A DNA stretch of 59,917 nucleotides from an uncultured Bacteroidales bacterium. GTDB lineage: Bacteria; Bacteroidota; Bacteroidia; Bacteroidales; P3. The notes under the pieces are model-generated. The model was not told the DNA's origin, did no database searches, and was given only the letters and a program-made list of their open reading frames with translations. The number at the start of each line of letters is the position of its first letter. Within the stretch, counting starts at the first letter, position 1. Below, in pieces: positions 19,641-27,209 of this stretch. The DNA lies in contig ONDE01000016.1 in assembly GCA_900316515.1 (NCBI GenBank), positions 1-59,917 of the forward strand, read 5' to 3'. The translations under genes and the position numbers were made by a program.

Positions 19641-19661
19641 ATGATGATGATACGACGAAAG

Positions 19662-19669
19662 TATTTTTG
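19662..19669 (+). promoter_or_regulatory. Possible -7 element of aminopeptidase P
   Basis: TATTTTTG matches TAnnTTTG about 78 bases upstream of the start codon at 19748, but no TTTG lies 19-21 bases further upstream. Confidence 0.3.
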
Positions 19670-19747
19670 CAGCGCGGCATACTTTTTCGGCCAGCGGCAC
19701 GTTACTATTATCAGTTTCACGCGCAATAATCAAAAACACATCCTAAT

Positions 19748-21130
19748 ATGTTCAAGAAAGAGACCTATATGGCACGCCGCGAGCAGCTCCGCAAGGACAT
19801 GGGCCACGGCATCATCATCATTCCGGGCAACCACGAGGCACCTTGCAACTACAAGGACAACACCTACTGGTTCCGCCAGGACAGCACGTTCCTCTATTTC
19901 TTCGGGCTGCAGCGCGAAGATCTGGTGGGCGTGATTGACTGCGACAACGGCAAGGACTATATCTTCGCCAACGACTATGACATCGACGACATCATCTGGA
20001 CGGGTCCGCTGCCGAGCGTGAAGGAGCTTGCTGCCAGCGTGGGCGTTGCCAACACGGGCAACCTGAAGGCTCTGCAGAAGTTTGTGGACAGCCACGCTAC
20101 GGCGAAGTTCCACTACCTGCCGCCCTACCGCGCCGACATCACCCGTCAGATGAGCGAGTTGCTAGGCATCAAGTACAATGCTGTGAACCGCTATGCATCG
20201 CTCGACCTCATCCTCGCCTGCGTGAAGCAGCGCAGCATCAAGAGCGCCGAGGAAATCAAGGAGATAGAGAAGGCCATCGAGACAGCCTACAACATGCACG
20301 TCGGCGCCATGAAACTAGCTATGCCCGGCCGCTACGAGTATGAGCTGGCGGGCTTCATGGAGGGCGAGGCCTGGAAGGGCAACGGTCCCGTCTCCTTCCC
20401 CGTCATCATGACCATCCACGGCGAGACGCTCCACAACCACGGCCACAACAACAAGCTCGTCAAGGGCCGCATGCTGGTGATGGACGCCGGTGCCGAGACG
20501 GCCATGAACTACTGCTCGGACATCACACGCTCGGTGCCCGTGGGCGGCAAGTTCGACGCCCGCCAGAAGGCCATCTACGAGATAGTGCTCTCGGCGAACC
20601 TCGAGGCCATCAAGGTTACCAAACCGGGCATCACCTACAAGGAGGTGCACCAGGCAGCGAGCCGCAAGCTGGCCGAGGGGTACAAGGGCCTCGGCATACT
20701 GAAGGGCAAGGTTGACGACATCGTGGAGGCCGGCGCCCACAGCCTGCTGATGCCTCACGGCCTCGGCCACATGATGGGCCTTGACGTGCACGACATGGAG
20801 AACTACGGCCAGATCAACGTGGGCTACGACAAGGAGACGCGCCCCAGCGAGCAGTTCGGCCTTGGCAGCCTGCGCTGCGGCCGGAAGCTGCAGCCGGGAT
20901 TCGTCATCACTGACGAGCCTGGATGCTACTTCATACCCGCCCTCATAGACAAGTGGAAAGCCGAGGGGAAATGCAAGGAGTTTATCAACTACCGCGAGTT
21001 GGAGAAGTGGAAAGACTTCGGCGGCATCCGCATCGAGGACGATGTGCTGGTTACCAAGACCGGCTGCCGCGTCCTCGGCAAGCCGATACCCAAGACGGTG
21101 AAGGAAATCGAGGAGACGATGGCTTCTTAA
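19748..21130 (+). CDS. pepP: Xaa-Pro aminopeptidase (aminopeptidase P, M24B)
   Basis: The 460-residue cytoplasmic metallopeptidase removes N-terminal residues that precede proline. It has the N-terminal aminopeptidase P domain (GIIIIPGNHEAPCNYKDNTY) and a pita-bread catalytic domain whose dinuclear metal ligands are visible: Asp near 244 (VMDAGAE), Asp near 256 (CSDITRS), His near 339 (HGLGHMMGLDVHD), Glu near 388 (TDEPGCYF) and Glu near 427 (RIEDDVLV). Length fits the family. The stop codon TAA lies inside the first unit of the tandem array that begins the four-helix-bundle cassette, and the nucleoside kinase gene follows on the same strand after that cassette. Confidence 0.92.
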   Translation: MFKKETYMARREQLRKDMGHGIIIIPGNHEAPCNYKDNTYWFRQDSTFLYFFGLQREDLVGVIDCDNGKDYIFANDYDIDDIIWTGPLPSVKELAASVGVANTGNLKALQKFVDSHATAKFHYLPPYRADITRQMSELLGIKYNAVNRYASLDLILACVKQRSIKSAEEIKEIEKAIETAYNMHVGAMKLAMPGRYEYELAGFMEGEAWKGNGPVSFPVIMTIHGETLHNHGHNNKLVKGRMLVMDAGAETAMNYCSDITRSVPVGGKFDARQKAIYEIVLSANLEAIKVTKPGITYKEVHQAASRKLAEGYKGLGILKGKVDDIVEAGAHSLLMPHGLGHMMGLDVHDMENYGQINVGYDKETRPSEQFGLGSLRCGRKLQPGFVITDEPGCYFIPALIDKWKAEGKCKEFINYRELEKWKDFGGIRIEDDVLVTKTGCRVLGKPIPKTVKEIEETMAS

Positions 21131-21162
21131 GTAGTTAAGTAGACAGTAGTTAAGTAGTTAAG
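21128..21162. repeat. Octad array, left arm of cassette 1
   Basis: TTAAGTAG, TTAAGTAG, ACAGTAG, TTAAGTAG, TTAAG. The first TTAAG contains the stop codon of the aminopeptidase gene, so the array starts exactly at the gene end. Confidence 0.85.
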
Positions 21163-21191
21163 ACAATACCGTTTGTATACAAAAATACAGC

Positions 21192-21566
21192 ATGACCACA
21201 CGTTTTGAAGACGTAGTTGCATGGCAGAAGGCACGCGTATTTATTAACCACGTGTATCACGTAACGCAGGACTTTCCATCACATGAGCGGTATGGACTGA
21301 CATCGCAGTTCCAGCGTGCTGCAGTTTCTATTGCCGCCAACATTGCCGAAGGCTACAAACGTATTGGCAAAGACGACAAACTACGATTCTACAACTACTC
21401 TCAAGGTAGTTTGGAAGAATGCCGTTGTTTTATCTATTTGTCTTGTGACTTCAAATACATTTCCCCAGACGAAGCCGACAAACTACTGGATGAGATAGAA
21501 GAGACAAGCAAAATATTGAATAGTTATATTATTGCAATAAAGAACAGACAAGGATGGCAAGAATAA
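21192..21566 (+). CDS. Four-helix-bundle protein (S23/IVP family), copy 1
   Basis: The 124-residue protein shows the family signature: FEDVVAWQKARVF at the start, ERYGLTSQFQRAAVSIAANIAEGYKR in the middle and a Y-rich SLEECRCFIYLS helix. Relatives are the proteins encoded by intervening sequences in 23S rRNA genes of Leptospira and Coxiella, and the Avd accessory protein of diversity-generating retroelements; these form pentameric, basic bundles that bind nucleic acid. No reverse transcriptase or variable repeat is nearby, so a retroelement role is unsupported. It is about 65% identical by eye to the copy at 25560-25934 without gaps. A perfect 12-base palindrome (TTTGTATACAAA, 21172-21183) lies just before the start codon. 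Confidence 0.9.
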   Translation: MTTRFEDVVAWQKARVFINHVYHVTQDFPSHERYGLTSQFQRAAVSIAANIAEGYKRIGKDDKLRFYNYSQGSLEECRCFIYLSCDFKYISPDEADKLLDEIEETSKILNSYIIAIKNRQGWQE

Positions 21567-21584
21567 GCAACAACAGGAACATTT

Positions 21585-21617
21585 GCCTTAACTACTTAAC
21601 TACTTACCTCCTTAACT
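21585..21617. repeat. Octad array, right arm of cassette 1
   Basis: CTTAACTA, CTTAACTA, CTTACCTC, CTTAACTA, C: the inverse complement of the left arm with one indel and about three mismatches. It ends 13 bases before the nucleoside kinase start codon. Confidence 0.85.
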
Positions 21618-21630
21618 ACAAAATAAAAAG

Positions 21631-23322
21631 ATGACCGACGTAGAGATTGTGCTTGCCAATACGGGCGAGCGGAAGATGGTGCCGCAGGGCACGACGGTGG
21701 CCGAGCTGGCCGAGGAATATGCCAAACAGCAAGCCGAGAAGGGCGAGCCGCTGCGCTGGCCGGTGCTGGGGGCCTTGGTGAACAACAAGGTGGAGCCCTT
21801 GCAGTACCGCATCTATAATCCCAAGAACATACAGCTGCTGGACATTGCGAGCCGCCACGGTTTCCGCATGTACCGCAACTCGCTGTGCTTCATGCTGTAC
21901 ACAGCCGTTCACGACTGTTATCCCAAAGCGAAGATGAGCATCGACCACTCGCTGCAGAACGGGTTCTACTGCCGCATCGAGTCGGCGGTGGAGGGTTTCG
22001 AGCTGCCGAGCCAGATGGAGGTGTGCAGCGCGGTGCGCGACCGCATGATAGCCTTGCAGGAGCAAGACATAGCCTTCAGCAGCAAGACCATGCTGCTGAA
22101 GGACGCCATAGAGCTCATCCGTCCGCGCCACATGGAGAAGACGCTCGACATCCTGGAGCACCTGCGGCAACTCTACATACAGATGAACTTCCTCGGCGAC
22201 ACAGTGCACAAAATCGGCGACAAGTTGGCCCCATCGACGGGGTGCATCACCACGTGGGACTTCCGCACCTACGAAGACGGTTATCTGCTTATGTGCGCCG
22301 ACCCCGAGCACCCCGACAAACTGTCGCTCTACACCGAGACGCCGAAGCTCTTTGCCATCTTCCGTGAGCACTACCAGTGGACAAAGCTCATGCATATGTC
22401 GACCATATCGGACTACAACCGCATCGTATACGACGGCGGCGGGCAGGACCTGATACTGCTGGCTGAGGCGCTGCACGAGAAGAAGTATGCCGAAATTGCC
22501 GACCAGGTGCGCCAAAGCGGAGCCCGGATGGTGTTGCTTGCCGGGCCGAGCAGTTCGGGCAAGACCACGTCGTGCCGCCGACTGAGCGTGCAGCTGGCCG
22601 TGTTGGGCTATGACGTCAACCAGATGTCGCTCGACGACTACTTCCTCGGTCGCGACCGCACTCCCAAACAAGCCAACGGCGAATACGACTTCGAGTGCGT
22701 CGAAGCCCTCGACATACCGTTGCTCAACGAGCACCTCAACGCCCTGTTCCGCGGCGAGGAGGTGAAGATACCCACCTACGACTTCGTCAAGGGAGAGCCA
22801 TACTACAGCGGCAAGACGCTGAAACTTGGCCCCCGCAGCATATTGGTGGTAGAGGGCATCCACGCCCTGAATCCGAAGTTGACGGCCGAAATCGACGAAA
22901 GCCTGAAATTCAAGGTTTATGTCAGTGCCCTGACGCAGCTATCAGTCGACGACCAGAACATCATCCACGGCACCGACAACCGGTTGGTACGCCGCATCGT
23001 GAGAGACAACAATTTCCGCGGATGGAACGCCTACGAGACCCTGCGTCGCTGGCCCGATGTGGTGCGCGGCGAGCGCAAGCATATCTTCCCCTACCAGGAG
23101 AATGCCAACGTGATGTTCAACTCGGCCCTGCTCTATGAGCTTGGTGTGTTGAAACGCTATGCCGAGCCGCTATTGAAGCAGGTGCCCGAGGACAGCACGG
23201 AGTATGCCAGCGCCCGTCAGTTGCTGAACTTCTCGGAACTGATACTGCCGATAGACGACAAGTTCATACCCTACAACAGCATCATGCGCGAATTCCTGGG
23301 CGGCAGCGCGTTTGCGTATTAA
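21631..23322 (+). CDS. Nucleoside kinase with ThrRS-like N-terminal domain (uridine kinase-like)
   Basis: The 563-residue protein joins an N-terminal TGS/threonyl-tRNA-synthetase-like editing region (MTDVEIVLANTGERK to about residue 215, with IDHSLQNGFYCRIE) to a C-terminal P-loop kinase of the uridine kinase/phosphoribulokinase type. The Walker A motif LLAGPSSSGKTTSC lies near residues 304-317 and is followed by MSLDDYFLGRDRTP, the usual acceptor-binding aspartates. This fusion is a conserved Bacteroidota and Firmicutes family annotated as nucleoside kinase; the physiological nucleoside is uncertain. The gene is preceded by cassette 1 and its stop codon overlaps that of aroK on the other strand. 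Confidence 0.85.
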   Translation: MTDVEIVLANTGERKMVPQGTTVAELAEEYAKQQAEKGEPLRWPVLGALVNNKVEPLQYRIYNPKNIQLLDIASRHGFRMYRNSLCFMLYTAVHDCYPKAKMSIDHSLQNGFYCRIESAVEGFELPSQMEVCSAVRDRMIALQEQDIAFSSKTMLLKDAIELIRPRHMEKTLDILEHLRQLYIQMNFLGDTVHKIGDKLAPSTGCITTWDFRTYEDGYLLMCADPEHPDKLSLYTETPKLFAIFREHYQWTKLMHMSTISDYNRIVYDGGGQDLILLAEALHEKKYAEIADQVRQSGARMVLLAGPSSSGKTTSCRRLSVQLAVLGYDVNQMSLDDYFLGRDRTPKQANGEYDFECVEALDIPLLNEHLNALFRGEEVKIPTYDFVKGEPYYSGKTLKLGPRSILVVEGIHALNPKLTAEIDESLKFKVYVSALTQLSVDDQNIIHGTDNRLVRRIVRDNNFRGWNAYETLRRWPDVVRGERKHIFPYQENANVMFNSALLYELGVLKRYAEPLLKQVPEDSTEYASARQLLNFSELILPIDDKFIPYNSIMREFLGGSAFAY

Positions 23323-23792
23323 AGCTGGGGATTTGTTCCGTCAAGGACAATGGGGGCCTTTGCATAGAAGGGCTCCCTTTCTTTTAGCTGTGCTTCGATC
23401 TTAGTGCGCAGGACATCCTCGGGCAAGCCGTGCATGGCTGGCCGCGGGTTGCGGCTGCGGAGTGCGCGTGCCACGAGGTCGTCGACGCTCATGCGCAGAT
23501 AAATGGCGGTGCCGTGGGCAAGGATGAAATCCATATTGTCGCCATAGCAGGGTGTGCCGCCGCCGCAGGAGACGACGACATTGTCGAGGTCGGCGGTGGA
23601 ATGCAGCACTTGGGTTTCGAGGCGACGGAAAGCCTCTTCGCCGAAGGCGGCGAAAAAACGCGGAACGGTGTAGTGGTAGCGCTGCTCGAAGGCGCGGTCG
23701 AGGTCGAGAAAGTCGAGGCCCTTCTCGGCCGCCAGGCGGCGTCCAAAGGTAGACTTGCCGCTGTACATATATCCCACGAGGTAGTATTTCAT
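23319..23792 (-). CDS. aroK: Shikimate kinase
   Basis: The 157-residue cytoplasmic enzyme phosphorylates shikimate at the 3-hydroxyl in aromatic amino acid synthesis. Seen: P-loop GYMYSGKSTFGRRLA near residues 7-21, the shikimate-binding DLDRAFE, FRRLETQVL with its arginine, the GGGTP motif (VVSCGGGTPCYGDN) and a lid region with RNPRPAM. I start at MKYYLVGYMYSGK: an in-frame extension up to 24047 is non-homologous and overlaps recN. The gene follows recN by 23 bases on the same strand and ends against the nucleoside kinase in a convergent overlap. Confidence 0.9.
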   Translation of the reverse strand: MKYYLVGYMYSGKSTFGRRLAAEKGLDFLDLDRAFEQRYHYTVPRFFAAFGEEAFRRLETQVLHSTADLDNVVVSCGGGTPCYGDNMDFILAHGTAIYLRMSVDDLVARALRSRNPRPAMHGLPEDVLRTKIEAQLKEREPFYAKAPIVLDGTNPQL

Positions 23793-23815
23793 TTTTTCAA
23801 GTAGGCAGGAGTATT

Positions 23816-25477
23816 TTATAGTTCCATCAGTTCTTTGGCTGTTTGGATGGCTGCTGGGGTCGGCGGGTCGGAAGAAAGCATGGTGGCTACCTCGGTGATG
23901 CGTTCCTGCGAGGTGAGTTCGCGGATGCGCGAGACGGTGCGGTCGGCATCGGTTTCCTTGTAAACCTTGAGGTGCTGCGAGGCACGGGCGGCAATCTGCG
24001 GCAGGTGGGTGATGGCCACCACCTGCATCCGTTCGGCCATACGGCACATGATACGGCCCACGGCGACGCTGATATCACCGCTGACGCCGGTGTCAATCTC
24101 GTCGAAAATCACCGTTGGCAGCAGGCTTCGGCTGGTGAGCATGCTCTTGACGGCGAGCATCAGGCGCGAGAGTTCGCCACCGGAGGCCACCTTGGCGATG
24201 TCGCGCAAGTCGGCGCCACGGTTGGCGTTGAAAAGGAAAGCCACTGCATCGTGCCCCATGGGGCCAAAAGTGGGCAGCGGCGTGAGTTCGACACTGAAGC
24301 GAGCCTCGGGCATGCCGAGGTCGTGGAGTGTGGGGAGAATGTTCTTGGCGAGTTCGGCGCCGGCCTTGCGGCGTGCAGCGCTGAGGGCATCGGCGGCAAC
24401 CTGCAGTTTGGCGAAAGCTTTGTCCACCTGTTCCATGAGATCGTGGATGCGGAGGTCGAGGGTGGAGATGGATTGCAGGCGGAGGTCGAGGTCGTCGCGG
24501 ATGGCTATGAGCGCCTCGACGCTGTCGACGCCATGCTTTTTCTGCAGGCGGTAGATGAGAGCCAGGCGGTCGTCGACCTGCTGCTGGCGCTCGGGGCTGT
24601 AGCTGATGCCATCGGCCACTGACTGCAGCTCGGAATTGATGTCGTCGAGCTCGATGAGCGACGAGTCGAGTCGAGCGAGGAGACTCTCGGCGGCGGTATG
24701 GTAGGCAGCGATATGCGAAAGTGCGGTCTTGGCCTGACGCAGACGAGCGAGGACCGACTGGTCGGTGTCGTCGTCGACAGCACGCGAGGCTGTGGCAAGG
24801 CCCTCGCGGACGGCTTCGGCATGGGCGAGGAGTTGCGACTCCTGCTCGAGCGATTCCTGCTCGTCGGCCACCAAGGCGGCGGCGGCGAGCTCGTCGAACT
24901 GGAACTGCAGGTAGTCCTGGTCGCGGCGGTTCTGGGCCTCGGCGGCGGTCAGTTCCTCGAGTTGTCGCTTCAGGGCTGTGTATTCGGAATAGAGGGTGCG
25001 GTATGTGGCGATTGGGGAGTTCTGTTTCGCGCTCAGCGTATCTAACAACGAGAGACGGAAGGTGCTGTCGGCGAGGGTGAGTGTCTGATGCTGCGAGTGG
25101 ATGTCGATGATATGGGAGCCCAGGGCTTTGAGAAAAGGCAGTTGGACGGGTGTGTCGTTGACGAAGGCGCGGCTCTTGCCGGCAGGAGTTATCTCGCGGC
25201 GGATGATGAGTCGATCGTCGTAGTCGACATCGGCTTCGGCGAAGAGGCTTTCGAGCTGCAGACCTGCGATGTCGAACTGGGCTTCGACGACACACTTGCG
25301 CTCTTTGTCGGCCAGCACAGCGGTGTCGGCCCTCTGTCCCAGCAAGAGACCGAGGGCGCCAAGCATGATGCTCTTGCCGGCACCCGTCTCGCCGGTGATA
25401 GCCACGAAACCCGCGCCGAAGTGAATGTCGGACTCGCGAATGAGGGCGTAGTTTTCTATGTGTAATGTAATCAGCAT
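23816..25477 (-). CDS. recN: DNA repair protein RecN
   Basis: The 553-residue SMC-like ATPase acts at DNA double-strand breaks. Head motifs are at both ends: MLITLHIENYALIRESDIHF with Walker A GETGAGKS at 29-36, and C-terminally the ABC signature SGGELSRLMLAVKS followed by Walker B VIFDEIDTGVSGDIS near 456. The middle (about 155-350) is an Ala/Gln/Glu-rich coiled coil typical of RecN. Length matches the family. The start ATG lies 14 bases after the tandem array that closes cassette 2, so an original sufS-recN neighbourhood appears interrupted by the cassette. Confidence 0.95.
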   Translation of the reverse strand: MLITLHIENYALIRESDIHFGAGFVAITGETGAGKSIMLGALGLLLGQRADTAVLADKERKCVVEAQFDIAGLQLESLFAEADVDYDDRLIIRREITPAGKSRAFVNDTPVQLPFLKALGSHIIDIHSQHQTLTLADSTFRLSLLDTLSAKQNSPIATYRTLYSEYTALKRQLEELTAAEAQNRRDQDYLQFQFDELAAAALVADEQESLEQESQLLAHAEAVREGLATASRAVDDDTDQSVLARLRQAKTALSHIAAYHTAAESLLARLDSSLIELDDINSELQSVADGISYSPERQQQVDDRLALIYRLQKKHGVDSVEALIAIRDDLDLRLQSISTLDLRIHDLMEQVDKAFAKLQVAADALSAARRKAGAELAKNILPTLHDLGMPEARFSVELTPLPTFGPMGHDAVAFLFNANRGADLRDIAKVASGGELSRLMLAVKSMLTSRSLLPTVIFDEIDTGVSGDISVAVGRIMCRMAERMQVVAITHLPQIAARASQHLKVYKETDADRTVSRIRELTSQERITEVATMLSSDPPTPAAIQTAKELMEL

Positions 25478-25490
25478 AATTCTTATATTT

Positions 25491-25536
25491 AGGGAAGTTA
25501 AGGGAAGTTAAAGGGAAGTTAGGGGAAGTTAAAGGA
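25491..25536. repeat. Ten/eleven-base array, distal arm of cassette 2
   Basis: Plus strand AGGGAAGTTA, AGGGAAGTTAA, AGGGAAGTTA, GGGGAAGTTAA, AGGAC; no C until the last base. It lies between the four-helix-bundle stop codon and the recN start. Confidence 0.85.
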
Positions 25537-25559
25537 CTAATGTTTTTATTGCGGCATTA

Positions 25560-25934
25560 TTAATCATTCCATTGTTTTCGCTGCACTATTGCAGTTGCGT
25601 ATGAATTGATGAATTTACTGGTTATCTCTATTTCATTGAGTAATGTGGTGGCTTCGTTCTGATTGATATATCCTATGTCAGACGAAAGAATAATATAGCA
25701 TCTACACTCCTCCAAGCTTGCCTGTGCGTAGTTAAAGAATCGTAACTTGTCGTCCTTTCCTACTCGCTTATATCCTTCAGCAATATTTGCTCCGATAGAA
25801 ACTGATGCCCTTCGGAATTGTGAGACCAATCCATACCGCTCATCATCAGGATATCCTTTAGTCAACTTATATACATGAAGGATAAACACCCTTGCTTTTT
25901 GCCATGCTATTAATTCTTCAAACGTGTTTGTCAT
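25560..25934 (-). CDS. Four-helix-bundle protein (S23/IVP family), copy 2
   Basis: The 124-residue protein has the same gapless layout as the one at 21192-21566: FEELIAWQKARVF, ERYGLVSQFRRASVSIGANIAEGYKR, GKDDKLRFFNYAQASLEECRCYI. Differences are concentrated in loops and at the C-terminus, which argues for a maintained protein in both copies rather than a very recent duplication. Family knowledge points to a nucleic-acid-binding helical bundle; no enzyme activity is known. It is co-oriented with sufS upstream and recN downstream. I infer that it is co-transcribed with them, because no promoter box was found in its 69-base upstream segment. Confidence 0.9.
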   Translation of the reverse strand: MTNTFEELIAWQKARVFILHVYKLTKGYPDDERYGLVSQFRRASVSIGANIAEGYKRVGKDDKLRFFNYAQASLEECRCYIILSSDIGYINQNEATTLLNEIEITSKFINSYATAIVQRKQWND

Positions 25935-25959
25935 TTTTTTTGATTATTTGCGGTATTGT

Positions 25960-26003
25960 CCCTTAACTTCTTTTAACTCCCCTTAACTTCTCTTAACTCC
26001 CCA
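25960..26003. repeat. Ten-base array, proximal arm of cassette 2
   Basis: Four ten-base units alternate between TTAACTTC and TTAACTCC cores, so the real period is a 20-base dimer. It begins directly after the sufS stop codon. Confidence 0.85.
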
Positions 26004-27206
26004 TTAAACAAGCATCGGCAACACCCTCTCCAATGCGGCAATAAACGTATCCACTTCCTCTTTCGTGTTGTATACGGCGAAGGAGGCGCGGACGGTGCCG
26101 GGGATACCGTAGCGGTCCATGACGGGTTGGGTGCAGTGATGGCCGGTGCGCACAGCTACGCCAAGTTGGTCGAGGAGAGTGCCAACATCGTAGGGGTGGG
26201 CATCGCCGACGAGGAAAGAGAGCACAGAGGTCTTGTCGGGCGCGGTGCCGAAGAGGCGAATGCCAGGCAGAGCCAAGATACGCTCGGTGGCATAGCGCAG
26301 CAGGTCGGCCTCATGGGCGGCAATATTGTCCATTCCGACGCCCTGCATGAACTCGATGGCACGGCCAAGGCCTATGACGTCGCCCACCGATGGTGTGCCA
26401 GCCTCGAAGCGGAAAGGCAGCTCGTTGTAGGTGGTATGTTCGAAGGTTACTGTCTCTATCATCTCTCCCCCACCCTGGTATGGCGGCAGGTTGCCGAGCA
26501 TCTCTTCGCGGCCGTAGAGTACGCCGACACCCATGGGGGCGTACATCTTGTGGCCCGAGAGGCAGTAAAAGTCGCAGCCGAGAGCCTGCACGTCGACGGC
26601 GATGTGCGATACGGCCTGTGCGCCATCGACAAGCACGGGCACGCCGTGGGCGTGGGCAATGTCGACAATTTGGCGTATGGGGTTCACTGTGCCGAGGGTG
26701 TTGGAGACATGCGTCACCGCGACGATACGCGTGCGCTCGCTGAAGAGGCGCTCAAAGGCTGAGATATCGAGGACACCATCGTCGCTGAAAGGTACGGGGC
26801 GCAGGGTGGCGCCAGCCAACTGCCAAGGGACGATGTTGCTGTGGTGTTCCATGCCCGAGACAATCACCTCGTCGCCTGGAGCGATATTCTTCTTGCCAAA
26901 CGAGGCGGCCACGAGGTTGATGCTCTCGGTGGTGCCGCGGGTGAATACTATCTCGTGATGATAGCGTGCATTGAGGAAGAGCTGCACCTGACGGCGCACT
27001 GTCTCGTAGCGCTCGGTGGCCTCGGCGGCGAGATGGTGGGCGCCACGGTGGATGTTGGCGTTGAGGTGAAGGTAGTAGTCGCCCAAAGCCTCGACAACAG
27101 AGAGGGGCTTCTGAGTGGTGGCGGCATTGTCGAGATAGACAAGGCGGTGACCGTGGACCTCGGTGTCGAGAATTGGGAACTGGGAGCGGATATTGTCGGG
27201 TATCAT
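26004..27206 (-). CDS. sufS: Cysteine desulfurase SufS
   Basis: The 400-residue PLP enzyme mobilises sulfur from cysteine for Fe-S cluster assembly. Seen: the N-terminal VYLDNAATTQKP, the H/D pair in VSGMEHHSN and VDGAQAVSH, the PLP-lysine segment SGHKMYAPMGVGVLYG near residue 219 and the catalytic cysteine in RTGHHCTQP near 357. The RxGHHCxQP form assigns it to the SufS (group II) rather than the IscS/NifS type. No other suf gene is in the window; the upstream neighbour is a DedA gene three bases away, so it is probably the distal member of the TPR-DedA transcript. Confidence 0.92.
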   Translation of the reverse strand: MIPDNIRSQFPILDTEVHGHRLVYLDNAATTQKPLSVVEALGDYYLHLNANIHRGAHHLAAEATERYETVRRQVQLFLNARYHHEIVFTRGTTESINLVAASFGKKNIAPGDEVIVSGMEHHSNIVPWQLAGATLRPVPFSDDGVLDISAFERLFSERTRIVAVTHVSNTLGTVNPIRQIVDIAHAHGVPVLVDGAQAVSHIAVDVQALGCDFYCLSGHKMYAPMGVGVLYGREEMLGNLPPYQGGGEMIETVTFEHTTYNELPFRFEAGTPSVGDVIGLGRAIEFMQGVGMDNIAAHEADLLRYATERILALPGIRLFGTAPDKTSVLSFLVGDAHPYDVGTLLDQLGVAVRTGHHCTQPVMDRYGIPGTVRASFAVYNTKEEVDTFIAALERVLPMLV

Positions 27207-27209
27207 GAT

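Larger units (their letters stand above)
19171..19747. other. Divergent intergenic region without a gene
   Basis: This 577-base gap separates the divergent giant gene and aminopeptidase P gene. It holds the leader and promoter of the giant gene (to 19396), a nine-base direct repeat (TTTGTTGTC twice) near 19250-19270 in that leader, an AT-rich stretch, an eleven-base tandem array at 19598-19640 and a weak plus-strand promoter candidate at 19662. No coding frame with plausible composition was seen. Confidence 0.6.
21128..21617 (+). mobile_element. Four-helix-bundle cassette 1 bounded by inverted tandem arrays
   Basis: A unit of about 490 bases sits between two co-directional genes. Left arm 21131-21162 and right arm 21585-21617 are inverted copies of an octad array (TTAAGTAG words; right arm CTTAACTA words) and can pair over about 32 bases with few mismatches. 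Inside the arms are ACAATACCG at 21163-21171 and AACATTTGCC at 21579-21588, both also found in the cassette at 25491-26003. Between them lies one gene for a four-helix-bundle protein. The architecture (inverted stem plus S23-like gene) is that of intervening sequences in bacterial 23S rRNA genes, here in an intergenic mRNA position. Calling it mobile is inference. Confidence 0.6.
25491..26003 (-). mobile_element. Four-helix-bundle cassette 2 bounded by inverted tandem arrays
   Basis: Read on the minus strand, the unit runs from the stop codon of sufS (26004) to 14 bases before recN. The arm at 25960-26003 consists of ten-base units (CTTAACTTCT, TTTAACTCCC, CTTAACTTCT, CTTAACTCCC on the plus strand). 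The arm at 25491-25536 consists of AGGGAAGTTA units, inverted relative to the first. Inner ends are ACAATACCG (complement of 25951-25959), close before the start codon, and AACATTAGTC after the stop codon, matching cassette 1. The arm words differ from those of cassette 1 while the inner ends are kept. Mobility is inferred. Confidence 0.6.

Noticed and set aside
21128..21617. Diversity-generating retroelement accessory gene (avd)
   Set aside because: The protein family is related, but there is no reverse transcriptase, template repeat or variable repeat near either copy.
23793..24047. N-terminal extension of shikimate kinase
   Set aside because: It lies in recN, is Pro/His/Arg-rich and precedes a normal family start.
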